Part shown: piece by piece, positions 52,458 through 60,683 of the stretch | Layout: each line of letters begins with the position of its first letter | Numbering within the stretch: the stretch's first letter is position 1 | Assembly: GCF_002177115.1 (NCBI RefSeq) | Contig: NZ_MVAG01000128.1 | Coordinates: forward strand, 248,001-312,000 | Source: Chryseobacterium mucoviscidosis | GTDB lineage: Bacteria; Bacteroidota; Bacteroidia; Flavobacteriales; Weeksellaceae | Length of the DNA stretch: 64,000 nucleotides | Direction of reading: 5' to 3' | The notes under the pieces: model-generated | What the model was told of the DNA's origin: nothing | Databases searched by the model: none | The model's input: the letters and a program-made list of their open reading frames with translations, nothing else | Translations under genes and position numbers: made by a program

Positions 52458-52507
52458 CAAAATTGAAGATATCGGGAAAGGTGTACCGCTACTTTTGTTA
52501 CAGAAGG
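52458..52507 (-). promoter_or_regulatory. Promoter with 26-bp operator of TSUP exporter
   Basis: 52482-52507 is identical to 51140-51165. CAATTTTG (52465-52458, minus strand) is a -7-like box placed 16 nt from the operator, exactly the spacing seen at the dioxygenase promoter. The neighbouring Crp/Fnr protein is the natural candidate ligand. Confidence 0.65.
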
Positions 52508-52547
52508 ATTTTTTATAGCGTGTTTTTATGTTTGCGAACTTGTAAGA

Positions 52548-52824
52548 TTTTTTGATCGCGAAGTTCACGAAGATTTTTTTGACTACTAAATGTTTTTAAG
52601 TTCGCAAAGCCGTTTCACTTAGATAAGACCGCTAAGAAATTCAGGGAAGTAATATAGAACCTTTGTAAACATTTAACAGAATTACGTTTGTTATGTTGAA
52701 AGGATATTAATATTTTTTTTGATCGCGAAGTTCGCTAAGATTTTTTGACTACTCAATGTTTTTAAGTTCGCGAAGTTACTTCGACAAGTTCAGCATAAAC
52801 TTTTCACTTAGATAAGATCGCGAA
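52548..52824. repeat. Direct repeat of a degenerate ~90-bp unit
   Basis: TTTGATCGCGAAGTTC...AAGATTTTTTTGACTACT...AATGTTTTTAAGTTCGC...TTTCACTTAGATAAGA occurs at 52548-52636 and again at 52713-52824, the second with an inserted CTTCGACAAGTTCAGCAT motif (52779-52796). No gene lies in this 394-bp gap. Confidence 0.65.
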
Positions 52825-52833
52825 GAGTTTTGT

Positions 52834-53463
52834 CTAATCTTTTAAAATTGTAATTTTATTTCGTCCGAGCTGGAGTTTTCCGGAGTCTTCGAGCTGTTTC
52901 AGGAGTCGGGAAACGACGACTCTGGCTGTTCCGAGTTCATTGGCAAGCTGTTCGTGGGTGATGACGATGGTTTTGGAATTCAGAATTTCGGATTTTTTAT
53001 GGAGAAGATTCAGCAGTCTTTCATCTACTTTTTTGAAAGCGATCGCATTGATGATATCCAAGAGTTCTTCAAAGCGTTTATGATACAGCCTGAAAATATA
53101 ATCGAGCCATTCCGGATATTCTTTAATAAACAATGAAACCTTGTCAACAGGTAGAAACAGAATTTCGGTATCTTCTTCTACTTCCGCTTTTACGATGCTT
53201 TTTTCATTATGCATTCCGCCCAGAAAAGACATGATGCAGCTTTCTCCTGCTTTGATGTAGTACAGAAGAATTTCCCTCCCGTCTTCTTCGGTGCGGATCA
53301 CCTTCATCATCCCTTTCATTACAATCGGAATGGAACGGATGGACGAATTTTCATCGAGAATAATATCACCTTCCTTATAAGTTTTCGTCACTCCGTATCT
53401 GTAAAGCTTTTCCACCAGTTCCGGCGAAGAAGTAAATTCTGAAGAAAGCACTGAATCCTGCAT
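52834..53463 (-). CDS. Crp/Fnr family transcriptional regulator
   Basis: A 209-aa regulator with a cyclic-nucleotide-binding-like beta barrel (about 15-130), a long dimer helix and a C-terminal winged HTH (ITHEQLANELGTARVVVSRLLKQLEDSGKL). It lacks an Fnr-type Fe-S cysteine cluster. The only cysteine is C76 in KAGESCIMSF, within the barrel. Next to the sulfane-sulfur genes, it likely activates them through the duplicated 26-bp site. Thiol or persulfide sensing by C76 is conceivable but unproven. It lies 16 bp after the GH20 gene. Confidence 0.88.
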   Translation of the reverse strand: MQDSVLSSEFTSSPELVEKLYRYGVTKTYKEGDIILDENSSIRSIPIVMKGMMKVIRTEEDGREILLYYIKAGESCIMSFLGGMHNEKSIVKAEVEEDTEILFLPVDKVSLFIKEYPEWLDYIFRLYHKRFEELLDIINAIAFKKVDERLLNLLHKKSEILNSKTIVITHEQLANELGTARVVVSRLLKQLEDSGKLQLGRNKITILKD

Positions 53464-53479
53464 AATAAAATTTCTAAGG

Positions 53480-55750
53480 CTAATTTACACCAATTTCGTC
53501 AACAAAAAGCCACGCTTTAGAATCTGCACCAGGATTTCCCGCAGGAATAATGCCTGCATTTTCTATTTTAACCTTAATAAATTTTGAACTCTGGCTTCCT
53601 ACATTCACTTTAATTTTTCCTTTTGCTGAAAGGACTTCTTCTTTTCCGACTTCTTTGATTAATTTAAAATCTGTTCCGTTTTCAGACACAAAAATCTGAG
53701 CCGATTTAGCGAAATGAATCCAGCTTCCTTTGTTGTCTAAAGTATTGAAATAGACTTCCGAAAACTGATTTTTCTGTCCGAAATCAATGGTTGCCACCAC
53801 ATCTTTTCCATTAAAACCGAGCCATGTTTTTCCCAATTGTTTTTGGTTTCCAGTAATTCCGTCGATTAAAGTAAAAGCTCCGCCGAAAGAATAATTTTCA
53901 CTTGGCTGTTCTTCTAATGTAATTTTTTTTCCGGTTGTTTTGGATATCGTGAAAATTTGGGAAGATACAGCGCTTTTAAGCTGTCCATTTTCGAAATAGG
54001 CAGATTTAACCGTCATTGATTTTGAAATCTGAACAGGATTTTTATAGGTCTGAGAATTAGCTGAAGGATCCGTTCCGTCCACTGTATATCGGATTCCATC
54101 CGGATTTTGTGAGGTTGAAAGTTCATAGGCAACACCATTTTCGGAAGAAATTACTTTACCTGAAACATTGTAAATGCTTTTCGCATAATTCACCCCCATT
54201 TTATCCAGATTTCTGAATTCATTAATTACTCTTCCTTCGAATTCTTTGTAATTTTTAGGATCAGAAGTTCCCCAACCTACTTCCGAAAGTGCCAGTAATC
54301 TTGGGAAAATCATATACTGAACATGGTTGAAATCAAGAATGTATTCCGTCCACAGATTTGCCTGAACTCCTAAAATGTATTTTGCCTGTTCTGCATTCAG
54401 TTCTTCGGGAATCGGATTGTAAGAATAGACTTTATCCAAAGGGGTAAATCCTCCGAAAGCATTGGGTTCCGTCGCCGGATCTCCCTGATAATGATCGAAA
54501 TAACAGTAAGAACCGGGAGTCATGACGGCAAAATGACCGGATTTGGCAGCTTCTACCCCGCCTTTAATTCCTGTCCAGCTCATTACCGCGGCATTCGGAG
54601 CCAGCCCGCCTTCAAGAATTTCATCCCAGCCGATAATTTTTCTGCCTTTTGAATTCACGTATTTTTCAATTCTTTGGATAAAATAGCTTTGCAGACCATG
54701 CTCATCTTTCAGATTATTTTTTTTGATTAATTCCTGACAATGAGGGCATTCTTTCCACCTTGTTTTCGGGCATTCATCGCCTCCGATGTGAATGTATTGT
54801 GAAGGAAAAAGAGCGATTACCTCATCTAAAACATTTTCTAAAAATGTAAAAGTTTCATCTTTCGGACAGAAAACATCATCAAAAACGCCCCATTTTGTGG
54901 CAGGTTCGAAGGGTCCTTTTGTACAGGCTAAATCCGGATAGGCGGACAATGCAGCTAAAGCGTGACCCGGCATTTCAATTTCGGGAACTATGGTAACATG
55001 TCTTTCCTGAGCATATTTTACCACTTCTTTAATCTGATCCTGCGTATAAAAATAAGGTCCGTAAGGTTTTCCGTCGAAGGTATTGTCAACATACGCTCCG
55101 ATCATCGATTCTTTACGTTTTGAACCGATCTGCGTTAATTTAGGATATTTTTTGATCTCGATTCTCCAACCCTGATCATCGGTTAAATGCCAGTGAAAAG
55201 TATTGAGTTTGTACATGGCAAGATAATCAATGTATTGTTTTACTTCTTCAACGGTGAAAAAATGTCTGGAAACGTCCAAATGCATTCCTCTCCATTGAAA
55301 TTTTGGGGAATCATGGATTTCGAGAGCAGGAATTTTTCCGTCTTCTGAAGTTTTTATTAATTGTAGAAGAGTTTGAATGCCTTGAAAAAGACCTTCAGGG
55401 TTCTTCCCAACAACCATAATCATTTCGTTGCTGATATTTATAATGTAATTTGAATTAAACTCTCGTTTATTATCAATTTTTAAATCTTTATTTAACAGTA
55501 GCGAAATAAAATTTGGCTTTGTTTTTTTTATGTTTTGAGATGAATTTTTTGGATAGATTTTTTTAAAATTATCCATAAAATATTTGTATTCATTCGATTT
55601 TTTGTCTCCCACGAAAAGTGTATTCCCGCTTATCTCGAAATTCCCTGTTTTTAATTCAACCTTTTGCGGATAGGGAATTAAATTTAATCTGGTTTGAGTA
55701 AAAAAGAGACTTGAAAAAAGCACAGAAAGTATCAGTAAAAAACGCTGCAT
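53480..55750 (-). CDS. Beta-N-acetylhexosaminidase, glycoside hydrolase family 20
   Basis: A 756-aa exported enzyme (signal peptide to about residue 19) that releases terminal GlcNAc/GalNAc. It has a GH20b domain (about 20-145) and a TIM barrel from HDSPKFQWRGMHLDVSRHFF. The catalytic pair is D325-E326 in HIGGDECPKTRW. C-terminal FN3-like and chitobiase/F5-8-type sugar-binding regions lie at about 540-756. Such enzymes use neighbouring-group catalysis. It could serve chitin, mucin or N-glycan breakdown. Company with beta-mannosidase and glycosylasparaginase favours N-glycans. Confidence 0.94.
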   Translation of the reverse strand: MQRFLLILSVLFSSLFFTQTRLNLIPYPQKVELKTGNFEISGNTLFVGDKKSNEYKYFMDNFKKIYPKNSSQNIKKTKPNFISLLLNKDLKIDNKREFNSNYIINISNEMIMVVGKNPEGLFQGIQTLLQLIKTSEDGKIPALEIHDSPKFQWRGMHLDVSRHFFTVEEVKQYIDYLAMYKLNTFHWHLTDDQGWRIEIKKYPKLTQIGSKRKESMIGAYVDNTFDGKPYGPYFYTQDQIKEVVKYAQERHVTIVPEIEMPGHALAALSAYPDLACTKGPFEPATKWGVFDDVFCPKDETFTFLENVLDEVIALFPSQYIHIGGDECPKTRWKECPHCQELIKKNNLKDEHGLQSYFIQRIEKYVNSKGRKIIGWDEILEGGLAPNAAVMSWTGIKGGVEAAKSGHFAVMTPGSYCYFDHYQGDPATEPNAFGGFTPLDKVYSYNPIPEELNAEQAKYILGVQANLWTEYILDFNHVQYMIFPRLLALSEVGWGTSDPKNYKEFEGRVINEFRNLDKMGVNYAKSIYNVSGKVISSENGVAYELSTSQNPDGIRYTVDGTDPSANSQTYKNPVQISKSMTVKSAYFENGQLKSAVSSQIFTISKTTGKKITLEEQPSENYSFGGAFTLIDGITGNQKQLGKTWLGFNGKDVVATIDFGQKNQFSEVYFNTLDNKGSWIHFAKSAQIFVSENGTDFKLIKEVGKEEVLSAKGKIKVNVGSQSSKFIKVKIENAGIIPAGNPGADSKAWLFVDEIGVN

Positions 55751-55853
55751 TTTGTGGATTTAAGATTTAAGCGAATATACTTATTTTCTGAAAATTTTAA
55801 AGATGATTTAACTTATTAAGAAACAAAACATCTAATTTTGCAAAAAATAAACG

Positions 55854-56663
55854 ATGAGAAAAACATTTCTTTTGATAGGCGGACTTTTATTTTCAGTTTC
55901 CGCACAGGCACAAATTTTAGATGTTATAAAATCTACCGTGAAAGATCAGACAGGAATTGATCTTAACAATCCTAAAGTTCCGGCTCAAACCAGCGGAACG
56001 GCAACCACGCCAAAAACAACCACGACCACATCTCCAATCAATCTCGGAAGTCTTACATCAACCCAAATTTCTTCGGGACTAAAGGAAGCATTAAGTCTGG
56101 GTGTAAATGAAGGAGTAAAAAAACTGGGCGTTACAGACGGTTTCCTGAAAAATGAAGCTGTAAAAATCTTAATGCCCGAAAAACTGAGAAAAATCGACAC
56201 TACTTTACGCTCTATCGGGTTGGGAAGTCTTGCAGACCAGGGCGTAAAATTGCTGAACAGAGCTGCGGAAGATGCCGTAACGGAAGCTGCCCCAATCTTT
56301 ACAAAAGCGATTACTTCAATGACGATCACAGATGCTAAAAATATTTTACTGGGAAGTAATAATGCAGCGACAAACTATTTACAGACTAAAACTCAATCGC
56401 AATTATTTACAGCGTTTCAGCCAAAAGTAAAAGCTTCACTGGGAAAAGTGGGAGCCGATAAGGTCTGGAGCAATATTATTTCTAAATACAATACTTTTAC
56501 CGGACAGGCTGTAACCACGGATCTTAATGAATATGTAACCACAGAAACCATCAACGGGGTTTTCAAAATGGTGGCAGAAAAAGAAAGCGGAATCCGAAAT
56601 ACTCCTGCCATGAGAACCACAAGTATTTTGCAGAAGGTTTTCGGAGCGCAGGACGGTAAATAA
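55854..56663 (+). CDS. DUF4197 family exported protein
   Basis: A 269-aa protein with signal peptide MRKTFLLIGGLLFSVSAQAQ, a Thr-rich linker (about 45-65) and a mostly helical DUF4197 domain (SGLKEALSLGVNEGVKKLGVTDGFLKNEAVKILMPEKL...). Function is unknown. It is widespread in Bacteroidota and Proteobacteria. Monocistronic with a terminator. Divergent from the GH20 gene. Confidence 0.9.
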   Translation: MRKTFLLIGGLLFSVSAQAQILDVIKSTVKDQTGIDLNNPKVPAQTSGTATTPKTTTTTSPINLGSLTSTQISSGLKEALSLGVNEGVKKLGVTDGFLKNEAVKILMPEKLRKIDTTLRSIGLGSLADQGVKLLNRAAEDAVTEAAPIFTKAITSMTITDAKNILLGSNNAATNYLQTKTQSQLFTAFQPKVKASLGKVGADKVWSNIISKYNTFTGQAVTTDLNEYVTTETINGVFKMVAEKESGIRNTPAMRTTSILQKVFGAQDGK

Positions 56664-56707
56664 TATACGCTAACTGAGACTTTATTCTCTTTTAATACAA
56701 AAATACC

Positions 56708-56739
56708 ATCCATCTTGCAGACTGCAGGATGGATTTTTT
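56708..56739 (+). terminator. Terminator after DUF4197 gene
   Basis: ATCCATC (56708-56714) pairs with GATGGAT (56728-56734), with an inner partly paired TGCAG/CTGCA, followed by TTTTT. Confidence 0.75.
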
Positions 56740-56817
56740 ATGTCTGATAAAGATTTACACGGTTTTTTTTAAAAACTAACTGATAATCAAACTATTGCAT
56801 TTCATTAATTAACCTTC

Positions 56818-56935
56818 AGACAAAATGGTATTACTTTGATAAGTTCTATGACTTTGTATATCTTAAAAGCTGAATTCCTGATAATTGAATCTATTTGTTT
56901 AACCATTGCGGTTAAGAAGACTTATCCCGAACTCA
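56818..56935. mobile_element. MITE-like element, partial copy 3
   Basis: GACAAAATGGTATTACTTTG to CTTATCCCGAACTCA (ending 56935) matches the right half of the elements at 1873-2124 and 41702-41953. The left half is missing. Confidence 0.7.
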
Positions 56936-57559
56936 CGTTAATTAATTATATTAGACTTAATTCAGTACAAAGATTTGTGATCTAAATTGTTTTTAATTTA
57001 AATGCTGATAAGTTTAGACTAAAGCCAATTGGTTCCTAATTGTTAAAATGAAATAAAGCCTTCTCCTATTGAATCTTGTATCGTTATTATTTTGAACTTT
57101 TAGGACATTAAAAATGTTGTGGAAATGTTAGACGAATTTTAACATGAAACTGAAAAATAACTCTAATTTTTGCAAGATCTTTTTTTTCAATCATTTTTAC
57201 TTTTTCAAATGTTTCTTTTTTCACAGAATTAAGAAAAAACATCCTTCTTGCTATTGATTTTGGGAGATTTAAAAAGAAGAATATTTTATAAAACATGATA
57301 AAAATCACATTTTAAAATACACAATTAATAAAATAAATTACTGAATATCAATTATTTAAAATTTAAAGTTAACATTATATTAAAAAAAATAAAATTTTTA
57401 TTAAAAAAAGTTTAATATAGAAGCCAGATAATAAAATCAAATTGCGCAATCGATTACACAAAAGTTTTTAATTCGTTTTTTCAACAGAATTTCGGGAAGT
57501 AGCTAAGCTCTGATTCTTATTGAAAAGAAAAACATTTAATTCAAAAAAAAACTAAAATT
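56936..57559. other. Gene-free AT-rich leader of susC
   Basis: No gene is supported. A 66-codon minus-strand frame (57108-57308) has AT-driven composition and no recognisable features. A degenerate GGCTAAAGCC-family copy lies at 57010-57072. From 57300 on the sequence is very AT-rich and carries the LacI-like operator at 57446-57457. Confidence 0.45.
57446..57457. promoter_or_regulatory. Candidate LacI-family operator upstream of susC
   Basis: GCAATCGATTAC is centred on the palindrome AATCGATT, the kind of core recognised by LacI-family sugar regulators. It lies 103 bp before the susC start. No LacI gene is in the window. Confidence 0.35.
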
Positions 57560-60500
57560 ATGTCATCTGAAAAAATAGCAAAATCCGGCTTTCTGATTCG
57601 AAAAAAGCTTGCTGTTTTGTTTCTGTTTTCCTCTGTAGCAGTTTTTGCGCAGCAGGGTAAAGAGGTAAGCGGAAAGATTACTAACAACAAACAGGCTCCT
57701 GTTCCTAACGCAACGGTGAAGGAAGAAGGTACAGAAAATTCTGTTACTACAGATGCTGAAGGAAATTTCATCATCAAACTGCTTAAGGATCAGTCTTCGC
57801 TTTCTGTTGAAAATGAAGGATTTCAGTCGCAGATTATCCCAGTGAACAACCGTTCTTTTATCGCGGTTCCGCTAAAGGAAGAAAAAACGAAAAGCATCGA
57901 GCAGATTGTACTGGTAGGTTACGGCAGCGTTAAAAAATCAGATCTTACAGGATCTGTAAATACTTTAAGTACCGACAAAATTATAGAACGAAATACTACA
58001 AGTGCACTGGAAGGTATTCAGGGAAGTATGCCCGGAGTACAGATAACTTCGAATTCTGGGAGAGTGGGCGATGGTTTTAAAATGACGATCCGCGGAAATA
58101 ACTCTCTCATCTCATCCGGAAATCCATTATATGTTGTAGACGGAGTTCCTACGGATAATATCGATTTTCTGAATCCTCAGGATATTGCCCGAATGGACAT
58201 TCTTAAGGATGCTTCTTCTGCTGCAATATACGGTTCCAGAGGAGCGAGCGGAGTGGTTTTGGTAACCACTAAAAACGGAGCTACCGTAAAATCCGGAGTA
58301 AGTGTTTCTCTGGAAACTTCTTATGGTGTAAGAACTGCCGCCCGTTTACCGAAAATGATGTCCGGAGAAGAATGGTGGCGCTTTCATCAGGCAGCATATC
58401 TCAGCGCAAATCCTATGACCCAGACTCCTGCACAACTGGCAACACTTGCCGGAAACCAGAGTCCTCTTCTTGTACAGAGAGCCAATAACGGCTATAATTT
58501 CGACTGGTATGATGCGGTACTTCAGCCGGGTTCTACCCAAAATCATTACATTAATGTTTCGGGAAGATCTGAAGGAGGACTGGGATATAATTTATCTTTC
58601 GGTATTCAGGGAAATGAAGGGATTATTGCCAATGATTCTAACGACAAGTATACTTTTAAACTGGGAATTAATCATAAGATCAATTCTAAATTTACAACTG
58701 GTGCTAATATAACGGTTGCAAGAACTGTTACAGAATACGGAAGTGATCTTGCCATGAGATCGGCATTCAGTTTCAGTCCGCTTATTTCGCCTTACGCAGT
58801 AGATGCAAATGGAAACGATATTCCGGGACAACTGTTTTTATTACCCGGAAAACTTACATATCCGGACGGATCCTGGGTAATTAATAAAACAAGTACCATC
58901 AACCCTCTTCTGGAAATTGCCAACTCCAGACAAAATGAAAGGGTGTGGCAGACTTTGGGAAATTTATTTTTTCAATATCAGCCTAAAAAATGGCTTTCTT
59001 TAAAAACTACATTTTCTGCAGGATTTTCAAACTCAAGACTTGGAATCTCCAACACAGCGGAAACAAATGTAGGTATTGCGCTTAACAGACTCAACTCTGC
59101 TTCTGTAGGCAAAACCGAAAATTTCAATTATACGTGGGATAATCAGATTGACATAAAACATACTTTTAAAGATGTTCATGATGTAAGTCTACTGTTGCTG
59201 CAAAGTATTTACTCTAATGAAGAGGAATCTTCCTATGGCTATTCTAACGGACAGCCTTTTAATTCTGAATTTTATAATCTGGGCTTCGGACTTCAGAGCA
59301 GTTATCAGCTTCAGGCGGCTCCTTACATGAAGAGAACTCTTAATTCTTATGCTGTACGACTGAATTACGGGTTTAAAGACAAATATTTATTGACGGCATC
59401 TACCCGATGGGATGGTTCTTCGGTATTATCCACAGGCAATAAGTGGACTGCTTTTCCTTCTCTAGCATTGGGATGGAAAATAAGTAAGGAATCTTTTCTT
59501 GAAAATGTATCTTCTATTTCAGAATTAAAACTAAGAGCAAGTATCGGATATACCGGAAACGACAATGTTGCACCTTATCAGTCGCTTGCATTACTGGATC
59601 AGCAGACTTTTTATGCTAATGGCAGTACACTCGTTCCGGGATTACAATCCTCCGTTTTCGCGAATCCGCTCCTTACATGGGAAAAAACAAGGGAGCTTAA
59701 TTTCGGGCTGGATTTCGGATTTTTAAAAAACAGAATCAGCGGTACTGTTGATGTATACGACAGGCTTTCCGATAATCTGATCTACAGACAACAGCTTCCC
59801 GCAGAAATGGGGATTAAATATACCTACTCGAATGTAGGATCTGTAAGCAACAAAGGGGTTGAAGTATTACTGACCACAAAAAATATTAAAAGTAAACTCA
59901 TAAACTGGGAGACGACTTTTACCTTTACGAAAAACGTAAATAAACTCGAATCTATTTACAATCAGGATCAGGTAAGCGATAAGGGAAATCTTCTTATTTT
60001 AGGTTCCAGCTTAAACCCGAATTTCAATTATGTGTACGACGGAGTTTGGCAGGAAAGTGAGGCAGCGCAGGCAGCCGCTTACGGGCAGGCTCCGGGAATG
60101 GCACGTCCGAAAGATCTTAATGGCGACGGAAAATTTGATGCAAATGACAGAACGGTTATCGGCAGTTCGGTTCCGAAATGGCAGGGAAGTTTTTACTCCA
60201 GACTTACGGTAGGGAAATTCGATTTCAATTTTTCTATTATTACCAGTCAGGGACAAACGGTTCTCAGTACTTTTCATCAAAATTTTGCTGATGTTTCAGA
60301 CAGAGGTCGTCAGAAAATGGCGATGGAATATTTTGTACCAACTAATAGTGCAGGACTTGCTGCTAATGCCAATACGACAAATCCAAGACCGGGTCCGGTT
60401 GCTACAGGAGCAGGAGCATTTTGGTCTACAGGATTCGGGTATTACAGAGATATTTCTTTTGTGAAGGTAAAAAACATTTCACTTGGATATACCTTTGATT

Positions 60501-60673
60501 CGGAATTCCTCAGCAAAATAAAGATGAGCAATCTCAGAGTTTACATTAATGTTCTCGATCCTTTTGTATTTACCAAATTCGACGGATATGATCCTGAATG
60601 GGCAGCCGCAAATATCGGGATCAACAGACCGGCTTCAATTACTACACAATTAGGACTAAGTGCTAAATTTTAA
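57560..60673 (+). CDS. SusC/RagA family TonB-linked outer membrane protein
   Basis: A 1037-aa nutrient importer. It has a signal peptide (LAVLFLFSSVAVFAQ), a CarboxypepD_reg-like domain (about 35-110), the SusC linker IEQIVLVGYGSVKKSDLTGSVNTLS, a TonB plug with NPLYVVDGVPTDNIDFLNPQDIARMDILKDASSAAIYGSRGASGVVLVTTK and a large beta barrel. It forms an outer-membrane pair with the following SusD. The substrate cannot be read from the sequence. No enzyme is cotranscribed, although glycan-degrading enzymes lie within 15 kb. Confidence 0.96.
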   Translation: MSSEKIAKSGFLIRKKLAVLFLFSSVAVFAQQGKEVSGKITNNKQAPVPNATVKEEGTENSVTTDAEGNFIIKLLKDQSSLSVENEGFQSQIIPVNNRSFIAVPLKEEKTKSIEQIVLVGYGSVKKSDLTGSVNTLSTDKIIERNTTSALEGIQGSMPGVQITSNSGRVGDGFKMTIRGNNSLISSGNPLYVVDGVPTDNIDFLNPQDIARMDILKDASSAAIYGSRGASGVVLVTTKNGATVKSGVSVSLETSYGVRTAARLPKMMSGEEWWRFHQAAYLSANPMTQTPAQLATLAGNQSPLLVQRANNGYNFDWYDAVLQPGSTQNHYINVSGRSEGGLGYNLSFGIQGNEGIIANDSNDKYTFKLGINHKINSKFTTGANITVARTVTEYGSDLAMRSAFSFSPLISPYAVDANGNDIPGQLFLLPGKLTYPDGSWVINKTSTINPLLEIANSRQNERVWQTLGNLFFQYQPKKWLSLKTTFSAGFSNSRLGISNTAETNVGIALNRLNSASVGKTENFNYTWDNQIDIKHTFKDVHDVSLLLLQSIYSNEEESSYGYSNGQPFNSEFYNLGFGLQSSYQLQAAPYMKRTLNSYAVRLNYGFKDKYLLTASTRWDGSSVLSTGNKWTAFPSLALGWKISKESFLENVSSISELKLRASIGYTGNDNVAPYQSLALLDQQTFYANGSTLVPGLQSSVFANPLLTWEKTRELNFGLDFGFLKNRISGTVDVYDRLSDNLIYRQQLPAEMGIKYTYSNVGSVSNKGVEVLLTTKNIKSKLINWETTFTFTKNVNKLESIYNQDQVSDKGNLLILGSSLNPNFNYVYDGVWQESEAAQAAAYGQAPGMARPKDLNGDGKFDANDRTVIGSSVPKWQGSFYSRLTVGKFDFNFSIITSQGQTVLSTFHQNFADVSDRGRQKMAMEYFVPTNSAGLAANANTTNPRPGPVATGAGAFWSTGFGYYRDISFVKVKNISLGYTFDSEFLSKIKMSNLRVYINVLDPFVFTKFDGYDPEWAAANIGINRPASITTQLGLSAKF

Positions 60674-60683
60674 TTCTACAATC

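Noticed and set aside
51645..52568. Longer form of the TSUP exporter starting at 52568
   Set aside because: The extra 43 residues would be encoded across the -7 box and 26-bp operator and lack any family match. ATG 52439 is a normal start.
57108..57308. A 66-codon open frame on the minus strand upstream of susC
   Set aside because: Composition follows the AT-rich background. No promoter, signal or family resemblance.
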